64,000 bases of DNA, taken from a virus. A program made the position numbers and the translations under genes. The first letter of the stretch is position 1; each line of letters begins with the position of its first letter. The DNA is taken from positions 91,395 to 155,394 of the IMG/VR virus record IMGVR_UViG_3300036760_000193. One strand, given 5' to 3'. A model generated the notes under the pieces. That model was given only the letters and a program-made list of their open reading frames with translations, was not told the origin of the DNA and did no database searches. Of the stretch, positions 53,820-62,752 are shown in pieces.

Positions 53820-54331
53820 TATACGATCCTTTTTATCAAATCGGTGTTGCCAGCTATTTCATCTGGCGTTATCAATGTTCCCACCCCTATCTTTTTGATC
53901 TGCTTAAATTCGATTCCTGCATTTGCCCAAGCTTTTGACACAAATGTTGAACATACTTCTTCATGTTTCGTATCAATCCAGCCCCATATAAATAATCCAA
54001 GATCATACCATTGACCAACATTTTCATGCGCCCATTCCAAAGCTTTGTCAATCTGATCTTGTGTTACTTTTTTCACTCTCCAAAGTTCTATTTTATATTC
54101 TTTATCTAATTTCTTCCAATCTATAGGTATGCAATGTGACTTAGGCCATCTTGACTCCAACATGTTGTCGGTATTCTCATCCACTATTGCTACATGGCAA
54201 TAAGTGACATTATGCGGAGTTTTACCAGTCACATTTTGCGCCCATGCTATGAACCATGCAGACACATGAAAAACAGATTTTGGTCTGTACAGCAAAATGT
54301 CTCCAGGACGTAAAATCTCTTTCTTAATCAT
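53819..54331 (-). CDS. YiiX-like papain-fold peptidase/amidase candidate
   Basis: A 170-residue product from the ATG at 54331 (a slightly longer start at 54340 is possible). LRPGDILLYRP opens it, TYCHVAIVDENTDNMLES gives the candidate His and an acidic partner, and EEVCSTFVSKAWANAGIEF gives the candidate Cys, followed by TPDEIAG. His before Cys is the permuted order of YiiX/YaeF-type NlpC/P60 relatives. It has no signal peptide. It could be a wall-degrading or processing enzyme of the virion. The start overlaps the previous stop as TAATG. Confidence 0.72.
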   Translation of the reverse strand: MIKKEILRPGDILLYRPKSVFHVSAWFIAWAQNVTGKTPHNVTYCHVAIVDENTDNMLESRWPKSHCIPIDWKKLDKEYKIELWRVKKVTQDQIDKALEWAHENVGQWYDLGLFIWGWIDTKHEEVCSTFVSKAWANAGIEFKQIKKIGVGTLITPDEIAGNTDLIKRIV

Positions 54332-54984
54332 TACTTCCATCCAACAATATTCAATGCTACTTGAGAATCTTGTGAACCAACATTAACAAATTTTGCTCTT
54401 ATATAAATATCAACTATTACACCGGGGGCTATTGTAATGCTTGATGGAATGACTTTAACAGTTGGCACATCAAAGAGTCTATTCCCACTTCCAAGAATTT
54501 TATATTTATTTCCAAATTTATTTAATGAAGTAAATGTCGCTTCATTATTAACATCAGAATAAAATCCTACTTCAAAATCTACATAATCACCTGGATTGGC
54601 ATTAGTCCATTGAAGATCAACACCTGCAAGTGTAAATGGCACAGAATAATGGGTTCTTGCATAAACTGTTGAACCATCACCTATAGATACTGACCCATTT
54701 TCTCCATCAACATACAAATTCAAAGCTTCAACAAATTTTGCAGAAGCTACTTTGGGGAGACCATCTGAACTACGATACTCCAATGGCATATTACAAGTTG
54801 CCTTTAGATTTGCTTCAAAATCTGTACCTTCACTACTATTTTTTAGTATGCAAGTTTCCCAAGAAACATTAGCTTCCACTGCAAACAATTCATATTTGTC
54901 ATCCAGTTCTTTATATTGACCAAGAAGAACTTTTGAACTTACAATAGATTTGAATTGTGCATAATCAAGATCAACTATTTTCAT
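54331..54984 (-). CDS. Unknown appendage/virion protein
   Basis: A 217-residue product. The helical N-terminus (MKIVDLDYAQFKSIVSSKVL) is followed by a beta-rich body (ARTHYSVPFTLAGVDLQWTN, SSITIAPGVIVDIYIRAKF). It is likely a small virion protein attached near the fibres. No family is recognised. GTAGAGGTATAAA precedes the ATG, and the stop overlaps the peptidase start. Confidence 0.6.
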   Translation of the reverse strand: MKIVDLDYAQFKSIVSSKVLLGQYKELDDKYELFAVEANVSWETCILKNSSEGTDFEANLKATCNMPLEYRSSDGLPKVASAKFVEALNLYVDGENGSVSIGDGSTVYARTHYSVPFTLAGVDLQWTNANPGDYVDFEVGFYSDVNNEATFTSLNKFGNKYKILGSGNRLFDVPTVKVIPSSITIAPGVIVDIYIRAKFVNVGSQDSQVALNIVGWK

Positions 54985-54985
54985 T

Positions 54986-56200
54986 TTATACCTCTACCCA
55001 AACAATAGTTAATGCTGCGTCTCTATTATTTGATCCTGGATTTCCTGTAATCAAAAGTGCGTGATTGGCTGCAACGTGAATTGAAAAATCTTCAACAAAA
55101 CTTCCAGAATTATTATTTGATCCTGCTTCATATGATTCTATTTCAGCCCCATTAGCAGTGATCGTAGGTGTAGATGTTGACAATACAGAAGCTGCTGGAG
55201 CACCACCCCCAATGTTCAAAGAAGTTGCTGCTTGCGATGTACCATTTGCAGTTACTGTTGGATCGGAAAATACCTTAAAAACTGCGGAAACGTTTGCTAC
55301 AGTTGAACCAAATCCAAGTTTATAAACATAAAGTGTCTTTCCACTGCCCGTAGGATTTCTTACTAAAAGTAAAGGATTATCAGTACCTGATGTTGGCATG
55401 TTAACATTGAACGCCGTAACATATACCTTATTAGCGGAGGTGTATGCTGAAATCGTAGCGGCAGTAGGTGGAGTTGTTCCTGTGGTAGATGAAGTAACAT
55501 TAACAAGTAAATTTCCCGATGAGTCCACTTGCAAAGATGCTTGTTGCGTATTTGTTAATGTTGGGGCTGTTGAGTTGTATTGTCCACCAACTAATTGAGA
55601 CTTAGTTGCTGCTGTTCCTGGAGATACTGGGCCATCAGATGTATCAAGAACTCGTAATTCTCCAGAAGTCGTTAATGATAAAGGACTTGTTTGTGCTGTT
55701 GTATATGATGGGGCGGCTGTTGTCACTGCGCCCAGAGTTAATGCTCCCTGTTGTCCAGAAGTTGTAGACCCTTGTGAAACTTGTAATCCAGTAACAGATG
55801 TATTCAATGCTAGACCGTTAGTCGTTCCAATATTAGCTGTGACCGTTCCTGATACTGGCTGAATGACACCCGAACCATCTACTAAAAGCCGGGTAGCTGC
55901 GAATGTCAATTTATCTGTCTGAGTCTTTACTGACGCTAAAGTAGTTTCCGTTGAAGCACCAGTTGGCAAAGAAATCGTCCCACTGATATTATTTATATTC
56001 CAAGTACCACTTTGTGTAACAGCTAAAGTGGCATTCGTAACATTAACATTCAAAGATGACCCAGTAACAGTTAATGCCGTTCCACTAGCTACCAGATTAG
56101 TACCGATTCGTCCAGATGAATCAATTACTAATTGGAAGCCAGAGGTCTCGTCAAATAATGATACAGGCTGTGAACCCTGTGCGCCAGATAGATCAGGCAT
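54986..56200 (-). CDS. Beta-rich virion/appendage protein
   Basis: A 404-residue Ser/Thr/Val/Gly-rich protein. The segment with TNGLALNTSVTGLQVSQGST, TSGQQGALTLGAVTTAAPSY and TTAQTSPLSLTTSGELRV is a widespread phage structural sequence of unknown function. The C-terminal 180 residues (VYVTAFNVNMPTSGTDNPLL) form a jelly-roll-like domain ending HALLITGNPGSNNRDAALTI. An exterior virion role is likely. TAGGAGACTACA precedes the ATG. Confidence 0.7.
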   Translation of the reverse strand: MPDLSGAQGSQPVSLFDETSGFQLVIDSSGRIGTNLVASGTALTVTGSSLNVNVTNATLAVTQSGTWNINNISGTISLPTGASTETTLASVKTQTDKLTFAATRLLVDGSGVIQPVSGTVTANIGTTNGLALNTSVTGLQVSQGSTTSGQQGALTLGAVTTAAPSYTTAQTSPLSLTTSGELRVLDTSDGPVSPGTAATKSQLVGGQYNSTAPTLTNTQQASLQVDSSGNLLVNVTSSTTGTTPPTAATISAYTSANKVYVTAFNVNMPTSGTDNPLLLVRNPTGSGKTLYVYKLGFGSTVANVSAVFKVFSDPTVTANGTSQAATSLNIGGGAPAASVLSTSTPTITANGAEIESYEAGSNNNSGSFVEDFSIHVAANHALLITGNPGSNNRDAALTIVWVEV

Positions 56201-56217
56201 TGTAGTCTCCTACTTTA

Positions 56218-57144
56218 TTATACTTCGTAACCTTGAACTGTGCTATACAACGGCTGTGCCTGGTTATCCAGGTTTGTACGAATAATTTTTACACTATCAG
56301 TTGTTGCAACTAATAGTGGTTCTGTCAAATGCCAAGGAGCTTGTCTTTCTGATTGTGTGAAAAGAACAACTCTTGTTACTTCACTGCCCGTTACACCTGT
56401 TTTAATTTCAACTTTGAATTTACCAGAAGCCGAAGTAATAACATCTGTTAAATAAAAGTCTGCTGCTGGTGTATATGTATGTGTTGAAGTGGCATTGGTT
56501 GCAATATCACCAGAAGTGTTTTGATCGAATACATTAACCTTATCGCCTGTTCCGCTAACTGCTACATTGATACTACCGTCAGCGTTAATTGCTAAGAAGT
56601 CTGTCCCATCTCCAATTTTAACTGAATCTGAAACATGTGTCAAATCACGAATATCAAGATTAAGTGCATCAACTGTTAATGACCCACCATTATCTGTAAT
56701 ATTTATGCTGCCATCGGCATTGATTGCTAAAAAGTCTGTGCCATCTCCGAGTTTAATTGAATCAGAAACGTGAGTAAGGTCACGAATGTCTAAATCTGTT
56801 GATTGAACTGCTAATGCCCCAGAAATAGAGGTTAAACGTTCCCAACTTGTGCCGTTGTGAGCATATGATAGATTGATATTTAATGGCAGTGTTTGGCTAT
56901 CCGCAATATCATCATCATCTACATCTGTAACCGATCCGGTTACATCTACATCAATAGCGGCTTGGTCAGAAGCCAGAGTGACTCTCTGTGTACCAGCATC
57001 CGCTGTTCCTGTGTTAACGGAAACGGTTGTACCGTTGACCCGCTTTAAGTCTGTACTTAAGTTAGTACCAACCTTCGTCTGAACTTGTAATTCTTCGACG
57101 GAAACGGTTCGTACTGGTAGTGAACTGTCAAAATCTCCAGCCAT
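56218..57144 (-). CDS. Repeat-containing virion/appendage protein
   Basis: A 308-residue protein. The N-terminal part (MAGDFDSSLPVRTVSVEELQ) leads into tandem copies of LDIRDLTHVSDSVKIGDGTD plus FLAINADGSINV. The C-terminal 100 residues (ADFYLTDVITSASGKFKVEI) look like the end domain seen in the 404-residue neighbour, suggesting paralogous appendage proteins. AAGGGGATAAATAATC precedes the ATG. Confidence 0.7.
   Translation of the reverse strand: MAGDFDSSLPVRTVSVEELQVQTKVGTNLSTDLKRVNGTTVSVNTGTADAGTQRVTLASDQAAIDVDVTGSVTDVDDDDIADSQTLPLNINLSYAHNGTSWERLTSISGALAVQSTDLDIRDLTHVSDSIKLGDGTDFLAINADGSINITDNGGSLTVDALNLDIRDLTHVSDSVKIGDGTDFLAINADGSINVAVSGTGDKVNVFDQNTSGDIATNATSTHTYTPAADFYLTDVITSASGKFKVEIKTGVTGSEVTRVVLFTQSERQAPWHLTEPLLVATTDSVKIIRTNLDNQAQPLYSTVQGYEV
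56575..56800 (-). repeat. Two tandem copies of a 45-residue unit
   Basis: Two units encode DIRDLTHVSDS(V/I)K(I/L)GDGTD followed by FLAINADGSIN. At DNA level they differ mainly at third codon positions, so they are duplicated but not very recent. Confidence 0.8.
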
Positions 57145-57146
57145 GA

Positions 57147-57350
57147 TTATTTATCCCCTTGTTGTTTAAGTTGTGCATCAATTTCAGAAATCTCTTTCTG
57201 TGAAGCCTTCATATTATCATCTATCTTTCGTAACTCTTCTTCTATTTCCATTTTTCGTAGCTCTAGTCTTTGTACAGAAAGAAGCATTTCACTTTTATGT
57301 ACTGTCAACCGTTTCTTATTTAATTCTAAATTAGGTTTGATGTCTGCCAT
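57147..57350 (-). CDS. Small coiled-coil protein
   Basis: A 67-residue product that is almost one helix: LTVHKSEMLLSVQRLELRKM then EIEEELRKIDDNMKASQKE. Heptads and many charges indicate a coiled coil. TAGGAGAGACGAT precedes the ATG. It sits two bases ahead of the 308-residue protein and may help its assembly. Confidence 0.65.
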   Translation of the reverse strand: MADIKPNLELNKKRLTVHKSEMLLSVQRLELRKMEIEEELRKIDDNMKASQKEISEIDAQLKQQGDK

Positions 57351-57365
57351 ATCGTCTCTCCTATC

Positions 57366-58229
57366 TTAGGTCAAGTCGCCTATCAAATTTGTTTTGAACA
57401 TCTCTGAAGAAGCTTTGAAATGTACCACAGAAATTGTAATTGCTGATCCAGAAGCAACTTCAATAGGTGTCTGATATGGCAAAATGATGGTTCTGTCTGC
57501 TTCGCTTGTTCTACCACCACCTACCTGAGTTCCATCCACCCTAATAAAAAATTCTCCAGCTACATCTCCCCAAGCAATGACTTGTGACACCAAAAGGGTA
57601 CTGGCGGGTATATAACTCAAAATTGTAGTTTCTACATTGTATGGAACTGAATCTTCATCAAACTGATTGACACCATTTAATGGTGTTTCTGAAACGACAT
57701 TGACGTTAAGAGCCGACCCAGTAGAACTTAACGCGATTCCAGTTGAAGAAAAAAGCCGTGTATGAACTTGACCGCTTGTGGAATTTACCCGTTGCCAGTC
57801 AATTCCGTCATATCCATACAATAAATTTGTTGTTGTGAGCCGCGACAATCCAGCAGGAACTGAATCGTCTTCGTCGTCCAAACTGTTTGTTAAATAGACA
57901 TCAAGTCCTTGCTTCCCAGCTGTTAAAGTTGATGTCAGTGCGGTTCCTGCTGCGTCATAAAGTCTTGATTGAACCAAAAGCTCATGATCTGGAGAAATAT
58001 ATGCCCGATCATCTGTATTGTAATTTTTTAACTCTACTGCGCCAATTTGAACATCATTCATGTCCAAAGTAATCGTGGAACCAATAATTAATGATCCATC
58101 ATCCGTTACTTTTACAGGAATCCACTTACTGTCTGGGGTGACACCATACAATACTGACGCTGGGTCTTGCGACGTTAGCGTTAATTCGTCTTTTTTCACT
58201 CCATATAATGGTGGTCTAATGTTTGACAT
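57366..58229 (-). CDS. Beta-rich virion/appendage protein
   Basis: A 287-residue product. It starts MSNIRPPLYGVKKDELTLTS with PASVLYGVTPDSKWIPVKVT, a pattern seen in phage structural proteins next to fibres. The C-terminal 100 residues (PYNVETTILSYIPASTLLVS, QVIAWGDVAGEFFIRVDG) fit the same end domain as in the 308-residue protein. GACGAGGTAAGTC precedes the ATG. Confidence 0.65.
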   Translation of the reverse strand: MSNIRPPLYGVKKDELTLTSQDPASVLYGVTPDSKWIPVKVTDDGSLIIGSTITLDMNDVQIGAVELKNYNTDDRAYISPDHELLVQSRLYDAAGTALTSTLTAGKQGLDVYLTNSLDDEDDSVPAGLSRLTTTNLLYGYDGIDWQRVNSTSGQVHTRLFSSTGIALSSTGSALNVNVVSETPLNGVNQFDEDSVPYNVETTILSYIPASTLLVSQVIAWGDVAGEFFIRVDGTQVGGGRTSEADRTIILPYQTPIEVASGSAITISVVHFKASSEMFKTNLIGDLT

Positions 58230-58242
58230 GACTTACCTCGTC

Positions 58243-58509
58243 TTAAGCTATTGCTTTTGTAATTGCGTCATCTACTGAAACAACAAGTATTGCTGTTGGA
58301 ATGACATTTGCCTTAAAATCTACTGCGTTTGTATCTTCTGGTGTACGTGCTAATTCTACCAAAAATACATCCACAATTCCAGAAACCTGTTTAACCAAAA
58401 TTCCTATATAATGAAAATCGTGTTTCACATAATAGGTAGTTCCAGCCAAAGCAGTTCTTTCTGTTTTCCAATTATCATAAGTAGGTTGGAATACGTTGTA
58501 TGATGCCAT
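58243..58509 (-). CDS. Unknown small virion-type protein
   Basis: An 88-residue beta-rich product (MASYNVFQPTYDNWKTERTA, then YIGILVKQVSGIVDVFLVEL). No family is recognised. AACGGAGGATTCAC precedes the ATG. It lies in the appendage gene row with short gaps on each side. Confidence 0.6.
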   Translation of the reverse strand: MASYNVFQPTYDNWKTERTALAGTTYYVKHDFHYIGILVKQVSGIVDVFLVELARTPEDTNAVDFKANVIPTAILVVSVDDAITKAIA

Positions 58510-58521
58510 GTGAATCCTCCG

Positions 58522-59049
58522 TTAAAGATTTTCTAAGCGGTATTGAATATTATTCTTGAGTTGTGGGGAGTCTATTTTTGAGAGAAGTTCGGATAAAACG
58601 CCCTTATCAGTGCAATTCTGAATAAATTTCAATCTATTGAAAAAGCTTAGTTTGAAAAAGTCATCTACTGCTTTAACGTCTTTCAAATCTGCTGGTGCAT
58701 CTTGCACCTTCGGGGTCTCTTCCGGTTGTTGTTGAATGGGCTGAGCCACTTCAACGGAAGGTTGGGTCTGTTGTACTACTGGTACTTCTACTGGCCGTGG
58801 TTTACGTTTCTTATTATTTTTCTCTAGGTCGCTGAATTCTACTCGTACTGCTCCAGAACGAACATAGCTTCCTAGACTTCCTACGGCTAATGATTTCTTA
58901 ATGTCTAAAGGATCAAAAATTTCAATGGGCACCATATCGCCCTGTTTAACTCTTAGCGCAAATTTAACACCAGAGGAATAAAGTACGACTAAATCCTCAA
59001 AAAGTAAACCATCCATTCCGCCATAAACTGCGACTCTGTATTGTGGCAT
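58522..59049 (-). CDS. Unknown protein with Pro/Gln linker
   Basis: A 175-residue product: a beta-rich N-terminal domain (MPQYRVAVYGGMDGLLFEDL, about 1-75), a Pro/Gln/Val-rich linker (about 80-125, PVVQQTQPSVEVAQPIQQQP) and a helical C-terminal domain (VDDFFKLSFFNRLKFIQNCT). The two-domain plan suggests a tether protein of the virion. GAGGAGATATA precedes the ATG; a 44-bp gap follows the upstream gene. Confidence 0.6.
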   Translation of the reverse strand: MPQYRVAVYGGMDGLLFEDLVVLYSSGVKFALRVKQGDMVPIEIFDPLDIKKSLAVGSLGSYVRSGAVRVEFSDLEKNNKKRKPRPVEVPVVQQTQPSVEVAQPIQQQPEETPKVQDAPADLKDVKAVDDFFKLSFFNRLKFIQNCTDKGVLSELLSKIDSPQLKNNIQYRLENL

Positions 59050-59093
59050 TATATCTCCTCATTTCTTTTCTTTTGTGCAACTTCTTGTCTTAA

Positions 59094-60848
59094 TTAATTA
59101 GGTATTCTTAAAAGCTTAAATCCTGATCCACCAGAATTTGCACTACCAACTGTCACTCTTTGGAGTGCTCCACTATCTACATCCCAAAGAAAGAAACGAG
59201 TATTACCAGCAGTAGAATCTGAGTCTACTTTCATAGTAATCGCACTGCTTGTTGCAAATCTAATGTATGGATTACCACCTTCCACATTTCTGATATTACA
59301 AGTGGCACCAAATAGCTCGAAATTCCCGTCACTTATACCGCCGCTTACTATTAATCCAGAACCTTGAGTGGCATTACTATACAAAGCTGCCCCTTTAGTA
59401 TCTGGCCCTTGTAGAATAGAGTTATCTCCATCAAATAATATACCGCCAGTTGGTTGGTTAAAAAATGAAAAACTTGGGGCTGTAACTGTTCCGTCAGGAA
59501 GTTTAATTCCACTTGGGTCAAGTTCCATAAGGCGTTGGGCACCACCTGAGTAGTAGTCAATTCCTAATGAATTATTTGTTGCTCTAATTTCAAGTCCCCC
59601 ACTTGACCCCATATAAATTTGGTAAGTGTCATCGAAGGCTCCATCATAGTCAAATTCTAGATATGTTTCACCAGCAGCAGTGAATCTTATACCATCATTG
59701 GCAAATGTATAAATGTGTGTACCACCAGCCGCATATCCAAATCCAGGGTTTGATCCACTGAAATAAAAGAATCCATCTGTTGGGGCAGAAGAAAATGTAT
59801 AAGAAGGATCAGATGGAGACCCATCAATAAGTTTTATACCTGTATCTGTTATTTTAGCAACGGTTGTTACGGCTGTTGTTCCAAATACAAGAGGAAATCC
59901 ATTTCCATGAATAAATGCAGCTGTAACAGCTGAGCCGTTAGCTTGATAACCTAAAGTTAAATGTACTGAAGGTTGATTATGTTGACCAATCTTTATCTGG
60001 ATATGATCTCCAGAATCTACCTCTTCTGCGCCATAACTTGTAGTAAGTTGTACAAAGTTATTTGTAAAGTCAGATAATTTACCTGTTTGAAATTCTATTT
60101 CTCCACCATCTCTTAAATAAATAGAAGGTTCATATGGCCCAGAACCATCTATATTAGTATGTGATTCGATATTTAATCCTTTAATTGAATTAAGTGAATC
60201 TTCACCGGAAGATTGACTATTGAATACGAAACCGACAACATCTGAATTATATTGTATCCAAGCATCTCCGCTATTTCCAAAAATTACTTTTTTATTTTCT
60301 TGTATCGCCACATCACCAGCATCGGCAATTGTAATAGCACTTGGGGTTCCAGCTGTTCCCAACACTAAAGGAACGGTATTAGTTGATTGAACTAATGCAG
60401 CAGAAACTCCATCTCTATATCCCAATATTAAATGCGTTTTCGATGGGTCATTTGTTATACCATCAGACCCGCGACCTACCCAGAATTGTTGATGATCTCC
60501 AGCATCTGTACCTTGATCCATGAAAATTGCAAAATGACGATCTGCTTCTGATCCTTGAGGGCTACCGCAATTTCTTAGAACTGTTGTACCACTAGCGTCG
60601 AATTCTAATCCAGGTTCATAATTTCCAGAACCAGTTGGGCCACAATTTGGGTATATCCACAATGTACCTGATGAATTAATAGAATAGGTTCCGCTAGGAT
60701 CAGTTTGACCTACAATACCACTGAAATCATTACTATATTTTAACCACGTATTCTCAGAATTTCCAAGAATTAGTTTTCTATCATCAGTTAAATTAATATC
60801 TGAATCAATCAGTGATATAAAGCCATTTTCTCTGTCAATAGCACTCAT
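59094..60848 (-). CDS. Tail fibre protein
   Basis: A 584-residue fibre. It is made of the units seen in the giant fibre: RKLILGNSENTWLKYSNDFS, KKVIFGNSGDAWIQYNSDVV, ILGYRDGVSAALVQSTNTVP and LTLGYQANGSAVTAAFIHG, then PSYTFSSAPTDGFFYFSGS. The end (GSGFKLLRIPN) is not shared. Receptor binding or appendage formation is inferred. AGGAGAAAAAC precedes the ATG. Confidence 0.8.
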   Translation of the reverse strand: MSAIDRENGFISLIDSDINLTDDRKLILGNSENTWLKYSNDFSGIVGQTDPSGTYSINSSGTLWIYPNCGPTGSGNYEPGLEFDASGTTVLRNCGSPQGSEADRHFAIFMDQGTDAGDHQQFWVGRGSDGITNDPSKTHLILGYRDGVSAALVQSTNTVPLVLGTAGTPSAITIADAGDVAIQENKKVIFGNSGDAWIQYNSDVVGFVFNSQSSGEDSLNSIKGLNIESHTNIDGSGPYEPSIYLRDGGEIEFQTGKLSDFTNNFVQLTTSYGAEEVDSGDHIQIKIGQHNQPSVHLTLGYQANGSAVTAAFIHGNGFPLVFGTTAVTTVAKITDTGIKLIDGSPSDPSYTFSSAPTDGFFYFSGSNPGFGYAAGGTHIYTFANDGIRFTAAGETYLEFDYDGAFDDTYQIYMGSSGGLEIRATNNSLGIDYYSGGAQRLMELDPSGIKLPDGTVTAPSFSFFNQPTGGILFDGDNSILQGPDTKGAALYSNATQGSGLIVSGGISDGNFELFGATCNIRNVEGGNPYIRFATSSAITMKVDSDSTAGNTRFFLWDVDSGALQRVTVGSANSGGSGFKLLRIPN

Positions 60849-60860
60849 GTTTTTCTCCTA

Positions 60861-62738
60861 TTAAATATTCGTCCAAGGCAACCCATATTTGGTTGCTAAA
60901 TAATTTCCGACTTTATTCAAGTCAGTTGAAGACAATGGGGAATCATAAATAATTATCTCTGAAACTTTAGCGTTTGCTCCGTCTTGAACTCCGAATCTAC
61001 GATCTGCACCAATCGAAACTTGATTTGGGGAATAAACTCTTCCACCACCACCACCACGTCCACCAAAACTTCCAACAGAAACCCCACCTCTATAGAATGT
61101 TGCGGAGGTTGGGTCTGTCTCAACTGTAAAAATTTCAAAAGTATTTGCTACTAGATCAGCGGCAGATGATATAGCCCCACCATGACCTCCAGGAGCGTCA
61201 TCACTTTCTCGATAAACATATTCTGGTGTATCAGATACTGTAAATTGTTCATGAACAGTATTACTTGTGTTCCGAGTAGCAGAAAGAATGGTATAATTAA
61301 AATTATCCAAATCAAGATCGGTAAGCGCACTGACAACAAAAAATGTGAAATTTGACGGCGACCCAGCAAAAGTGGGAGCTATTCCAGCTATTGTAAGATA
61401 TTGATTATCTACAGATTTGTTAAACTCCACACAAGGTAATGAATTAGCTCCGCCTATTGCTCTAAAAACAGGTTGATTTACTGAAGTGACTTGGTTTGCG
61501 TCGTTCTCATTGCCAGATTCATCAGACCATGTAGAAACGGAGGCTCCGTCTGATACACCAATATTGCTACCTCTGAACCATCCTGTCAATCCTGGTAAAT
61601 CCGCAGGAGTAAACGGAACGATGGAAGGAGCTTTTGTGATTGTACCATTATTGGTTAAATTATTAGAACCAAAAGAATCCATTCTCGTTGTATTGTCGTC
61701 TTCATCTAATGCCCACCATGAAACTAAACCAATAGTTGTTTTCTCACCAGAAGTGACATCCAAAAATCTCTTGCCCATTCCACCATTATAAATAGATGAT
61801 TGAATTGTGCTAATAGCTGTCGCCATATCTGCTGGGTTCTTACAGAAGAACCACTCATCAAGAACTTCGTTTCCACCAATACCACCAGCACCATCGTCAT
61901 TTGCAAACATAACAAAATTTCCACCTGTCGGAGGATTTGTAGTTCTAATGTATGGATTACCACCTGTATTTACAGTTCCACCATTTATTTGAATATTTAT
62001 AGTTTGTGCTCCAGCATCTGCCCACGCTAAAACAAATGCAGGAACATCCACAGAAAGTGGTTCTGAATCTACGGTTACAGAGGTACTAGGAGCCGCGAGA
62101 TTCACATTAAATGTGATAACCCCACTTCCAGCACTGACATACATAGAATACTCATCATTTGTGGTATTGAAATCTTCTCCTTTCGTTAAAATGTATCCTT
62201 CATTGGTATCTTTCAACATAACCCATCCAGCTAAAATAAATGAATCATTTTGTACGGTTTGAAGACTTGCCGCATCTCCACCGAACAACCAGTTTGAATT
62301 ATTTCCACTGTTTCTAGCTGCAAATGCCATAGGTGGTGGTGGAGCTTCTTGACCAAATGCCAAAGAAAAGAATGATGCCTTAGCAGACCAGTCATAATCA
62401 TTATTTGTATCGCCAGTTACTTGGACATCTATTCTCGTTCCATCAATGACTAAATTAACATCACAATTAACATTATCTTTATCTACATATTTTTCAGGTG
62501 TTCCAAATGGAGTTACAACATCATTGACATTTTTATACTCAGATAAAAGTCTCGCAAAAATTATATCGTCAGGATTTCCTGCACTTCCGCCCTTTCTCGT
62601 ACCAATTACTTCCACCATAACCAATATCCCAGAATTTGTTGCGATTTCTACGGCAACAATGAAAGTTGGTGTATTATCAGTAGTAGAGACTGTGCCAGTT
62701 ACCTGACTCAAAATTTTATTTGTAGGAATAAATGCCAT
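60861..62738 (-). CDS. Two-domain concanavalin/LamG-like appendage protein
   Basis: A 625-residue protein. After a 130-residue N-terminal domain, residues about 140-355 form a LamG/concanavalin-type sandwich (SNWLFGGDAASLQTVQNDSF, ILAGWVMLKDTNEGYILTKG, GLVSWWALDEDDNTTRMDSF). Residues about 380-625 form a second one (GLTGWFRGSNIGVSDGASVS, TWSDESGNENDANQ, then KVSEIIIYDSPLSSTDLNKV). Such domains bind sugars, so contact with host surface glycans is likely. It is surrounded by fibre genes. AAGAGGTAATCAAAA precedes the ATG. Confidence 0.78.
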   Translation of the reverse strand: MAFIPTNKILSQVTGTVSTTDNTPTFIVAVEIATNSGILVMVEVIGTRKGGSAGNPDDIIFARLLSEYKNVNDVVTPFGTPEKYVDKDNVNCDVNLVIDGTRIDVQVTGDTNNDYDWSAKASFFSLAFGQEAPPPPMAFAARNSGNNSNWLFGGDAASLQTVQNDSFILAGWVMLKDTNEGYILTKGEDFNTTNDEYSMYVSAGSGVITFNVNLAAPSTSVTVDSEPLSVDVPAFVLAWADAGAQTINIQINGGTVNTGGNPYIRTTNPPTGGNFVMFANDDGAGGIGGNEVLDEWFFCKNPADMATAISTIQSSIYNGGMGKRFLDVTSGEKTTIGLVSWWALDEDDNTTRMDSFGSNNLTNNGTITKAPSIVPFTPADLPGLTGWFRGSNIGVSDGASVSTWSDESGNENDANQVTSVNQPVFRAIGGANSLPCVEFNKSVDNQYLTIAGIAPTFAGSPSNFTFFVVSALTDLDLDNFNYTILSATRNTSNTVHEQFTVSDTPEYVYRESDDAPGGHGGAISSAADLVANTFEIFTVETDPTSATFYRGGVSVGSFGGRGGGGGRVYSPNQVSIGADRRFGVQDGANAKVSEIIIYDSPLSSTDLNKVGNYLATKYGLPWTNI

Positions 62739-62752
62739 TTTTGATTACCTCT

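Noticed and set aside
53805-53830. TATAAT at the start of the gene ending at 53819
   Set aside because: The hexamer is formed by the SD spacer and the ATG start itself, with no -35, so it is probably not a promoter.
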